A stretch of 5,596 bases of DNA from Lachnoclostridium sp. UBA739. Lineage in GTDB: Bacteria; Bacillota_A; Clostridia; Lachnospirales; Lachnospiraceae. The position numbers and the translations under genes are program-made. Below the pieces are notes generated by a model, which was not told the DNA's origin, ran no database searches, and saw only the letters and a list, made by a program, of their open reading frames with translations. The DNA is taken from the NCBI GenBank assembly GCA_002297865.1, contig DBKX01000271.1, forward strand, positions 6,239-11,834, read 5' to 3'. Shown piece after piece: positions 1-5,596 of the stretch (position 1 is its first letter; the number at the start of each line of letters is the position of its first letter).

Positions 1-539
1 ACGGTTACAGAATGTCCTCTCTTGTTTAACTGGTCTGCAGCTGCAAGTCCAGAAGGGCCAGATCCTACGATAGCAACTTTCTTACCTGTTCTTACCTTTG
101 GAGGGTTCGGTTTTATGTAACCCTTTTCATAAGCGTGTTCAATAATATAATTTTCATTTTCTTTGATAGAAACTGGGTTTCCGTTGAGTCCACAAGTACA
201 TGCTGCCTCGCAAGGAGATGGGCAGACACGAGAAGTAAACTCTGGAAAATTATTGGTTTTTTGCAGACGATGTAATGCCTGTTCAAAGTTGTTTGTATAT
301 AATAAATCATTCCACTCTGGAATCAGGTTATTAAGAGGACAGCCTGAAGCCATTCCTCCAATTAACATTCCAGATTGGCAAAATGGAACACCACAATTCA
401 TACATCTTGCAGCCTGCTCTGTCCGCTCTTCCTCTGACAATGGAATGTGAAATTCACAAAAGTTTTTGATACGTTCCTTTGGTTCAACTGCTGTGCTGTT
501 TTTTCTCTCATATTCTAAAAATCCAGTTGGTTTACCCAT
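1..539 (-). CDS. gltD: Glutamate synthase (NADPH-type) small/beta subunit, partial (N-terminal 179 codons)
   Basis: GltD oxidises NAD(P)H on FAD and sends the electrons through Fe-S clusters to GltB in the cytoplasmic glutamate synthase complex. The frame is open from ATG at 539 to the window edge without a break; the remaining roughly two thirds (family length near 490 residues) lie outside. The N-terminal Fe-S domain shows C46-x2-C49-x4-C54, then C67 in [11 protein letters not shown], and a second group in [14 protein letters not shown] (C106, C110, C114, C116). Twelve residues separate C54 from C67, so this loop is longer than the x3 spacing I recall for E. coli GltD. The FAD-binding Rossmann motif [14 protein letters not shown] follows at about 155-168. 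The start is fixed by a strong ribosome binding site 7 bases upstream. The gene follows gltB after 14 bases in the same operon. The same flavoprotein fold occurs in other GltD-like reductases, but direct linkage to gltB makes GltD very likely. Confidence 0.96.
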   Translation of the reverse strand, partial: MGKPTGFLEYERKNSTAVEPKERIKNFCEFHIPLSEEERTEQAARCMNCGVPFCQSGMLIGGMASGCPLNNLIPEWNDLLYTNNFEQALHRLQKTNNFPEFTSRVCPSPCEAACTCGLNGNPVSIKENENYIIEHAYEKGYIKPNPPKVRTGKKVAIVGSGPSGLAAADQLNKRGHSVT

Positions 540-546
540 ACTATAG

Positions 547-555
547 CCCCTCCTT
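547..555 (-). promoter_or_regulatory. gltD ribosome binding site overlapping the gltB stop codon
   Basis: Read on the minus strand this is AAGGAGGGG, a near-perfect Shine-Dalgarno sequence 7 bases before the gltD ATG at 539. Its first two A residues (555-554) are also the last two bases of the gltB TAA stop (556-554). Ribosomes finishing gltB therefore sit on the gltD initiation region, which suggests translational coupling and balanced synthesis of the two subunits. The overlap is seen directly; coupling is inferred. Confidence 0.9.
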
Positions 556-3500
556 ATTTTCTTATGTTAGAATAAAATGCTTCGATTTGCGCCTGTTCAC
601 TTGACAATCCTTTTTCTTCCATCTGAACAATTGTTTTCTGCATGCGCTTATAATCATGTGGAATGATTTTCTTAAACTTAGGAAGATAATCTTTAAAATG
701 CTCTAAGATTTCTTTTCCTTTCTCTGAATTAGTACATTCTACATGTTCCTGAATCATAGTCTTTAATTCTAACACATCATACTTATCCGTAACGGCTTCT
801 GTAGAAACAAGCTCCTTATTCAGTTTTAGGTATAAATCACTTTCTTCATCAAGTACATAAGCAATACCACCTGACATACCGGCTGCGAAGTTTTTACCCG
901 TCGCACCAAGCACAGCAACCCGTCCACCTGTCATATACTCACAGCCATGGTCGCCGACACCTTCTACTACCGCTGTGGCACCTGAATTCCGAACACAGAA
1001 ACGTTCTCCTGCCACACCATTAATAAATGCCTTACCACTTGTGGCACCGTATAATGCAACGTTACCGATGATTATATTTTCTTCTGCCTTAAATGTAGTT
1101 CCTTTTGGAGGGTACACTACAATCTTACCACCGGAAAGACCTTTTCCTAAATAATCGTTGCTGTCACCGCAAAGTTCTAATGTAAGACCCTTTGGAATGA
1201 AAGCTCCAAAACTCTGTCCACCAGCACCATTACATTTGATGGTAAAGGTGTCTTCTTCTAATGTATTATCAAAATGCCTTGTAATCTCAGCACCAAAGAT
1301 GGTTCCTAGGGCACGGTCTGTATTGGAAACATTTACTTCAATTGTCTTCTTCTGACCTGTAGCCAGGTTATTTTTAAATTTCTTTAAAAATACTGACTCG
1401 TCAATTGTATTTTCTAAATGGAAGTCATAAACCTGTGCTGGATTAAATTTATTATTTGCCTTATCATCAAAATCATTGGATAGAATTGCGGATAAATCCA
1501 CTTTCTCAGCAAATTTGTTTCCAACGTGACGGCGTTTTAACAAGTCCGTACGTCCTACTAGATCGCCTACTGTCTTTACACCTAACTTAGCCATATATTC
1601 TCGCAATTCCTGAGCGACAAAACGCATAAAGTTTTCTACATACTCTGGTTTTCCCTTAAATCTCTTACGAAGCTCTGGATTCTGTGTTGCAATTCCCACT
1701 GGACATGTATCCAAGTTACAGACACGCATCATGACACATCCTAAGGATACTAAAGGAGCTGTTGCAAAACCAAATTCTTCTGCACCCAACATTGCTGCAA
1801 TTGCTACGTCACGACCACTCATCAATTTACCATCTGTTTCAATTACAACCTTATTACGAAGGCCATTCATCATAAGCGTCTGGTGTGTTTCTGCCAAACC
1901 AAGTTCCCAAGGAAGACCAGCATTGTGAATGGAACTCTTAGGAGCTGCACCAGTACCGCCATCATAACCAGAGATAAGGATAACTCCTGCTCCCGCCTTG
2001 GCAACACCTGCTGCAACCGTACCAACACCAGCCTCAGAAACTAATTTAACAGATATTCTTGCATTGGTATTGGAGTTCTTTAAGTCGTAAATTAACTGTG
2101 CCAAATCCTCGATGGAATAGATATCATGATGAGGTGGTGGGGAAATTAAGCTCACACCTGGCGTTGAATTTCTTGTTTTGGCAATCCAAGGATATACCTT
2201 TCCTCCTGGTAAATGTCCACCTTCACCTGGTTTTGCTCCCTGTGCCATCTTAATCTGAATTTCTTTTGCACTGACTAAATATCTGGAATCTACACCAAAA
2301 CGACCGGAAGCAACTTGTTTAATTGCAGAACAGCGGTCTACTTTACTACCAGCACTCTTTAAACGTTCCAGACTCTCTCCACCTTCACCAGTATTGGATT
2401 TTCCACCTAAATGATTCATTGCTATTGCTAAGGTCTCATGAGCTTCCTGAGAAATAGAACCGTAGGACATGGCGCCTGTCTTAAATCGTTTTACAATGGA
2501 ATCCACACTTTCTACTTCTTTAATATCAATGCCCTTTTCTGGATAATCAAAGTCAAGTAATCCACGTAAATTGATGCACCCTTCTTCTTTATCAATACAA
2601 GAAGTATATTCTTTAAACATGTCATAATTACCAGTGCGTGTAGCCATCTGCAATAAATGTATGGTCTGTGGATTATACAAATGTTCTTCTTTGTCTGCAC
2701 CGCTTCTTAATTTATGACTTCCCGTTGTCTCTAAGTTCAAATCAACATCTAAACCTAATGGGTCAAATGCTTTCGTATGTAAATCGTCCACCTGTTTTTC
2801 AATATCGTTAATATCGATACCACCGATACGGCTCACTGTTCCTGTGAAATAACGGTCAATAACATCTTTGCTTAAGCCGATTGCTTCAAATATTTTAGAA
2901 CCCTGATAGGACTGAATTGTAGAAATACCCATTTTGGAAGCAATTTTCACAATACCGGAAATAACCGCTTTGTTGTAATCTTCCACTGCAGCATAGTAAT
3001 CTTTGTTCAGCATATTTTTATCAATCATTTCTTTGATGGTATCCTGTGCTAGATAAGGATTGACAGCACAGACACCATATCCTAATAAGGTTGCAAAATG
3101 ATGCACTTCTCTAGGTTCTGCACTTTCCAGAATCATTGCCACACTTGTTCTTTTCTTTGTACGAACTAAATGTTGCTGCAATGCTGAAATAGCAAGCAAT
3201 GAAGGAATTGGAACATGGTTTTCGTCTACTCCGCGATCGCTCAGAATCAAAATGTTTGCTCCGTCTTTATAAGCACGATCCGCTTCCACAAATAAGCGGT
3301 CAATGGCTTTTGCTAAGGAAGTATTTTTGTAGAATAAAATTGAAATTACTTCCACTTTAAATCCTTCTACCTTCATATTTTTAATCTTAAGCAAGTCTGT
3401 GTTGGTTAAGATTGGATTATTTACTCTTAATACATGACAGTTTTCAGGTTTCTGCTCTAACAGATTTCCATCTTCTCCAATGTAAACAGCGGTAGAGGTT

Positions 3501-5110
3501 ACAATCTTTTCTCGAATCGCGTCAATTGGTGGATTGGTTACCTGGGCAAATAACTGTCTAAAATAATTAAATAATGGCTGTGGCTTATCAGAAAGTACTG
3601 GAATCGCACCGTCCATTCCCATTGCAGCAGTTGGTTCTCCTCCATTTATAGCCATCGGAATAATGGAATCTTTGATTTCTTCGTATGTATAGCCAAATGC
3701 TTTCTGAATTCGAGCTCTTTCCTCATCACTGTACTCTTCCACTTTTTCGTTTGGAATCTTCAAATCTTTTAAATGCACTAAATTAGCATCTAACCATTCT
3801 CCAAAAGGCTGACTGGATGCGTAACGGCTCTTGATGTCATCATCGTCTATAATTTCACCTTTTACCGTATCAATTAGCAGCATTTTTCCTGGTCTTAATC
3901 TTGCCTTTTTCACTATCTTTTCTGCTGGAATGTCTAAGACACCAACTTCAGAAGATAAGATTACCTGATCATCTGTTGTCACATAATAACGAGAAGGACG
4001 TAATCCGTTTCGGTCAAGGATTGCACCCATCTGGTCACCATCGGAGAAAAGAATGGATGCTGGACCATCCCAGGCTTCCATCATAGTCTCATAGTATTGA
4101 TAGAAATCTTTCTTATCCTGTGAAATATATTTGTTATTGTACCATGGTTCTGGAATTGTAATCATAACTGCTAATGGAAGTTCCATTCCACTCATAACAA
4201 GGAACTCTAATGTATTATCAAGCATTGCAGAGTCAGAACCTTCTGTATTTACAACAGGAAGTACTTTGTGGAGCTCTCCTTTTAAATGCACTGATTCCAT
4301 GGTTTCTTCACGAGCAAGCATTTTATCTGCATTACCACGTATTGTATTAATCTCTCCATTATGTACAATAAAACGGTTTGGATGTGCTCTCTGCCAGCTT
4401 GGCTGTGTATTGGTACTGAAACGGGAGTGAACCATGGCGATTGCTGATTCATAATCCTTATCCTGTAAATCATGGAAGAAGGAACGTAACTGACCAACTA
4501 AAAACATTCCTTTGTACACAATTGTTCTGCTGGACAACGAAACCACATAAGTATCATCATTACTTTGTTCGAAAATTCTTCTTGCAATGTATAGTTTTCT
4601 ATCAAAATCTAATCCTTTTGCCACATTCTTTGGCTTTTTGATAAAGCACTGCAAAATGCATGGCATACATTCTAATGCAGTGGAACCTAAGATTTCTGGA
4701 TAAGTTGGAACTTCCCTCCAGCCAAGTAAAGATAATCCTTCTTTTTCCACAATGATTTCAAACATTTTCATTGCCTGTCTCCTGCTTAATTCATCTTGCG
4801 GAAAGAAGAACATGCCGACACCATACTCTCTTTCTCCACCTAACTCTATGTTCATTTCCTTTGCTGCTTTTGAAAAGAACTTATGGGAAATCTGTAGTAA
4901 GATTCCAACACCATCACCAGTTTTTCCCTCTGCATCTTTTCCGGCACGATGCTCTAAGTTTTCAACAATTTTTAATGCACCCTCAACGGTACTGTGTGTT
5001 TTTTTACCCTTAATATTCACGATTGCACCGATACCACAGTTATCGTGTTCGAATCGTGGGTCGTATAAGCCTGCCTGGCTTCGCTTACATTCTTCCATCC
5101 CTTTATTCAT
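554..5110 (-). CDS. gltB: Glutamate synthase (GOGAT) large/alpha subunit, complete
   Basis: The enzyme makes glutamate from glutamine and 2-oxoglutarate with electrons delivered by GltD; it is cytoplasmic and, with glutamine synthetase, forms the GS-GOGAT route of ammonia assimilation. The product is 1518 residues, normal for the family. Domains in order: a short propeptide (1-24) before the nucleophile Cys25 in HDNCGIGA; class II glutaminase (about 25-430) with [22 protein letters not shown] (250-255) and [10 protein letters not shown] (290-299); the central domain (about 470-770); the FMN synthase domain (about 810-1200) with GAMSYGSIS (879-887), SNTGEGGE (905-912) and the loop [14 protein letters not shown] (956-969); 3Fe-4S ligands C1125, C1131 and C1136 in [13 protein letters not shown]; and the C-terminal beta-helix (about 1264-1470) with [10 protein letters not shown]. 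All key motifs are intact. ATG at 5110 is chosen because an AAGGAGG lies 6 bases upstream; the next Met (residue 5) is too far from it. Removal of the propeptide is family knowledge. The same subunit is called GltA in Bacillus. Confidence 0.98.
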   Translation of the reverse strand: MNKGMEECKRSQAGLYDPRFEHDNCGIGAIVNIKGKKTHSTVEGALKIVENLEHRAGKDAEGKTGDGVGILLQISHKFFSKAAKEMNIELGGEREYGVGMFFFPQDELSRRQAMKMFEIIVEKEGLSLLGWREVPTYPEILGSTALECMPCILQCFIKKPKNVAKGLDFDRKLYIARRIFEQSNDDTYVVSLSSRTIVYKGMFLVGQLRSFFHDLQDKDYESAIAMVHSRFSTNTQPSWQRAHPNRFIVHNGEINTIRGNADKMLAREETMESVHLKGELHKVLPVVNTEGSDSAMLDNTLEFLVMSGMELPLAVMITIPEPWYNNKYISQDKKDFYQYYETMMEAWDGPASILFSDGDQMGAILDRNGLRPSRYYVTTDDQVILSSEVGVLDIPAEKIVKKARLRPGKMLLIDTVKGEIIDDDDIKSRYASSQPFGEWLDANLVHLKDLKIPNEKVEEYSDEERARIQKAFGYTYEEIKDSIIPMAINGGEPTAAMGMDGAIPVLSDKPQPLFNYFRQLFAQVTNPPIDAIREKIVTSTAVYIGEDGNLLEQKPENCHVLRVNNPILTNTDLLKIKNMKVEGFKVEVISILFYKNTSLAKAIDRLFVEADRAYKDGANILILSDRGVDENHVPIPSLLAISALQQHLVRTKKRTSVAMILESAEPREVHHFATLLGYGVCAVNPYLAQDTIKEMIDKNMLNKDYYAAVEDYNKAVISGIVKIASKMGISTIQSYQGSKIFEAIGLSKDVIDRYFTGTVSRIGGIDINDIEKQVDDLHTKAFDPLGLDVDLNLETTGSHKLRSGADKEEHLYNPQTIHLLQMATRTGNYDMFKEYTSCIDKEEGCINLRGLLDFDYPEKGIDIKEVESVDSIVKRFKTGAMSYGSISQEAHETLAIAMNHLGGKSNTGEGGESLERLKSAGSKVDRCSAIKQVASGRFGVDSRYLVSAKEIQIKMAQGAKPGEGGHLPGGKVYPWIAKTRNSTPGVSLISPPPHHDIYSIEDLAQLIYDLKNSNTNARISVKLVSEAGVGTVAAGVAKAGAGVILISGYDGGTGAAPKSSIHNAGLPWELGLAETHQTLMMNGLRNKVVIETDGKLMSGRDVAIAAMLGAEEFGFATAPLVSLGCVMMRVCNLDTCPVGIATQNPELRKRFKGKPEYVENFMRFVAQELREYMAKLGVKTVGDLVGRTDLLKRRHVGNKFAEKVDLSAILSNDFDDKANNKFNPAQVYDFHLENTIDESVFLKKFKNNLATGQKKTIEVNVSNTDRALGTIFGAEITRHFDNTLEEDTFTIKCNGAGGQSFGAFIPKGLTLELCGDSNDYLGKGLSGGKIVVYPPKGTTFKAEENIIIGNVALYGATSGKAFINGVAGERFCVRNSGATAVVEGVGDHGCEYMTGGRVAVLGATGKNFAAGMSGGIAYVLDEESDLYLKLNKELVSTEAVTDKYDVLELKTMIQEHVECTNSEKGKEILEHFKDYLPKFKKIIPHDYKRMQKTIVQMEEKGLSSEQAQIEAFYSNIRK

Positions 5111-5116
5111 GTAAAT

Positions 5117-5123
5117 CCTCCTT
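5117..5123 (-). promoter_or_regulatory. gltB ribosome binding site
   Basis: The minus strand reads AAGGAGG followed by six bases and then ATG at 5110. This optimal spacing decides the gltB start. A second purine stretch, GAGGAG around 5138-5143, lies further upstream but has no start codon at a usable distance. Confidence 0.93.
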
Positions 5124-5172
5124 CTTGCGGTTCTTGGCTCCTCGCATTAATCTAATAATTTTTCCATAAGTT

Positions 5173-5215
5173 AAAAAAAAGGCGTTCTGGAATCGAATGA
5201 TTCTAGAACGCCTTT
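5173..5215 (-). terminator. Intrinsic terminator/attenuator hairpin in the gltB leader
   Basis: An inverted repeat, 5180-5194 against 5199-5213, forms a 15-position stem around a 4-base loop (5195-5198), with two further A-T pairs outside. Read in the gltB direction, the GC-rich base AGGCGTTCT/AGAACGCCT is followed directly by eight T residues (5180-5173), the classic Rho-independent form. The only imperfection is position 5189/5204, an A-C mismatch in the gltB-sense RNA and a G-U wobble in the opposite RNA. The opposite strand carries only a broken T tract (TTTGTTCGTTGTT), so termination should be stronger toward gltB. No minus-strand gene ends upstream, since the neighbour at 5472 points away. 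The hairpin therefore lies in the 5' leader, starting about 9 bases after the predicted start of transcription. Attenuation of gltBD is inferred; a protective 5' stem-loop or an insulator between divergent units is possible. Confidence 0.85.
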
Positions 5216-5229
5216 GTTCGTTGTTAATG

Positions 5230-5258
5230 ATTATAATACAGGGATTTAAGAAAAGCAA
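5230..5258 (-). promoter_or_regulatory. Predicted sigma-A-type promoter of gltBD
   Basis: On the minus strand, TTGCTT (5258-5253) and a perfect TATAAT (5235-5230) are separated by 17 bases. Transcription would start near the A residues at 5224-5225, giving a leader of about 114 bases that begins just before the terminator hairpin. It is the best promoter match upstream of gltB; the region between the hairpin and the ribosome binding site contains only weak matches. Confidence 0.7.
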
Positions 5259-5262
5259 GATA

Positions 5263-5273
5263 ATTTTGAAAAT
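5263..5273. promoter_or_regulatory. AT-rich palindrome upstream of the gltB -35, weakly CodY-like
   Basis: ATTTTGAAAAT is a perfect palindrome around a central G (5268), about 44 bases before the predicted gltB start. The 15 bases from 5262 match the CodY consensus AATTTTCWGAAAATT at 11 positions. CodY is a nutrient-sensing repressor in Firmicutes and the position suits a regulator site, but such a match is common in AT-rich DNA, so the assignment is tentative. Confidence 0.3.
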
Positions 5274-5304
5274 ACTTAATAATATAAAGTTGCAAATTAA
5301 GTAT
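5272..5304. repeat. 9-bp inverted repeat upstream of the gltB promoter
   Basis: ATACTTAAT (5272-5280) and its exact reverse complement ATTAAGTAT (5296-5304) are separated by 15 bases. A further ATTAAGT occurs at 5314-5320, 18 bases from the copy at 5296-5302. The array lies 5' of the predicted gltB -35 and could be a set of operator half-sites. The repeat is seen directly; the role is unknown and its AT-richness weakens it. Confidence 0.4.
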
Positions 5305-5317
5305 GTATATTTTATTA

Positions 5318-5345
5318 AGTTTAATTTACAGACACGGTAAGTCAA
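5318..5345 (-). promoter_or_regulatory. Weak candidate distal gltB promoter
   Basis: TTGACT (5345-5340), a good -35, is followed after 16 bases by TAAACT (5323-5318), which matches only four of six -10 positions. If used, the leader would be about 200 bases long and would still pass through the terminator hairpin. Confidence 0.22.
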
Positions 5346-5408
5346 TGTCGCCTGCTAACATTATAAGGTAAAGCAATAACATCACTATACTTCTCTTCAT
5401 CTCCCCCC

Positions 5409-5436
5409 TTGCATTTCCCCCCACATTCGATATAAT
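5409..5436 (+). promoter_or_regulatory. Predicted promoter of the tcdA-like gene
   Basis: A perfect TATAAT (5431-5436) lies 16 bases after TTGCAT (5409-5414), a three-of-six -35 match. The start of transcription would be near 5443, about 30 bases before the ATG. C6 tracts flank the -35 at 5403-5408 and 5417-5422, the second of them inside the spacer. Confidence 0.6.
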
Positions 5437-5457
5437 ATTCTAGTGACAATTTACTTT

Positions 5458-5464
5458 GAAAGGA
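5458..5464 (+). promoter_or_regulatory. Ribosome binding site of the tcdA-like gene
   Basis: GAAAGGA ends 7 bases before the ATG at 5472. It is weaker than the two gltBD sites but well spaced, and no other start codon in this frame fits it. Confidence 0.7.
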
Positions 5465-5471
5465 AACAACA

Positions 5472-5596
5472 ATGGAAACAGAATTTACAAGAACCGAACT
5501 ATTATTAGGAAAAGAGACTCTACAAACTCTTGCAGCCAAACGAGTAGCAATCTTCGGTGTTGGCGGTGTTGGTGGTTTTGCCTGTGAAGCCCTTGC
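5472..5596 (+). CDS. tcdA: Probable tRNA threonylcarbamoyladenosine dehydratase (ThiF/MoeB/HesA superfamily), partial N-terminus
   Basis: Only the first 41 codons are present; the gene runs off the right edge. The sequence opens METEFTRTELLLGKETLQTL and continues into KRVAIFGVGGVGGFACEALA, an E1-like Rossmann nucleotide-binding motif with GVGGVG at residues 29-34. The 'F-R-T-x-L-L-G-x-x-x-L' stretch directly before this loop is the pattern of TcdA (YgdL/CsdL), which uses ATP to dehydrate t6A at position 37 of tRNAs to the cyclic form ct6A. Other ThiF/MoeB/HesA proteins share the loop, so the subfamily is inferred from the short N-terminal arm. The ATG is supported by the ribosome binding site at 5458-5464. 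The gene is divergent from gltBD and shows no evident functional tie to it. Confidence 0.8.
   Translation, partial: METEFTRTELLLGKETLQTLAAKRVAIFGVGGVGGFACEAL

Larger units (their letters stand above)
5111..5471. other. Divergent intergenic region between gltB and the tcdA-like gene
   Basis: This 361-base gap holds no convincing gene. It contains, from left to right, the gltB ribosome binding site, a 62-base spacer, a leader terminator hairpin, a gltB promoter, AT-rich dyads, a weak second gltB promoter candidate, two C6 tracts and the tcdA-like promoter. The only long open frame (minus strand, 5345-5103) has a TTG start without a ribosome binding site, runs through the terminator and overlaps the gltB start. 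Confidence 0.85.

Noticed and set aside
163..450. 95-codon plus-strand open frame opposite gltD
   Set aside because: It is a shadow of the conserved cysteine-rich GltD N-terminus; no ribosome binding site or recognisable product.
4752..5114. 120-codon plus-strand open frame antisense to the gltB 5' end
   Set aside because: It lies wholly opposite the conserved glutaminase domain of gltB, resembles no known protein and is a by-product of gltB codon use.
5147..5167. Six-codon leader ORF (MEKLLD) between the terminator and gltB
   Set aside because: It has no Shine-Dalgarno sequence (a T tract precedes it), lies downstream of the terminator so it could not drive classical attenuation, and is short enough to occur by chance.
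5111..5225. T-box, glutamine riboswitch or other known aptamer in the gltB leader
   Set aside because: There is no T-box core sequence, no specifier stem and only about 9 bases between the predicted start and the hairpin. The GAACCGC near 5126-5133 lies after the terminator, so it is not an antiterminator.
5103..5345. 80-codon minus-strand open frame upstream of and overlapping the gltB start
   Set aside because: It begins with TTG without a ribosome binding site, starts upstream of the best promoter, crosses the terminator hairpin, has a low-complexity Ile/Leu/Asn-rich translation from AT-rich DNA and overlaps gltB by 8 bases.
5342..5539. 65-codon minus-strand open frame opposite the tcdA-like gene start
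   Set aside because: It overlaps the conserved Rossmann-loop coding region and the divergent promoter, and has no ribosome binding site or recognisable product.

Overview
The window comes from an AT-rich, low-GC Gram-positive genome, most likely a gut-type Clostridia (Lachnospiraceae-like). This rests on the codon and base composition, strong AAGGAGG ribosome binding sites and the general look of the proteins. It is an inference and was not checked by any search.

Layout: nearly everything is one minus-strand nitrogen-assimilation operon. gltB (554-5110), complete at 1518 codons, encodes the large subunit of glutamate synthase (GOGAT). It is followed after 14 bases by gltD, the small subunit, whose first 179 codons lie in the window before it runs off the left edge. 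The last 361 bases before the right-hand gene (5111-5471) form a divergent intergenic region. On the plus strand, the first 41 codons of a ThiF/MoeB-type E1-like enzyme, probably the tRNA t6A dehydratase TcdA, start at 5472 and run off the right edge.

How the genes work together: GltB hydrolyses glutamine at its N-terminal glutaminase domain and channels ammonia to an FMN/3Fe-4S synthase domain, where 2-oxoglutarate becomes glutamate. GltD collects electrons from NAD(P)H on FAD and passes them through Fe-S clusters to GltB. The gltD ribosome binding site overlaps the gltB stop codon, consistent with coupled translation of two partner subunits. The tcdA-like gene has no evident functional link to GOGAT; it is simply the divergent neighbour.

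The most notable non-coding structure is a strong hairpin plus eight-T intrinsic terminator in the gltB leader. It lies just downstream of a good sigma-A-type promoter and 62 bases before the gltB start. No gene ends there, so it looks like an attenuator or a 5'-end mRNA structure. I could not assign it to a known riboswitch, T-box or ANTAR class. AT-rich dyads lie just upstream of the same promoter, and two C6 tracts surround the -35 of the divergent promoter. I see no mobile element, CRISPR array, tRNA or rRNA, and no evidence for a wholly new system.
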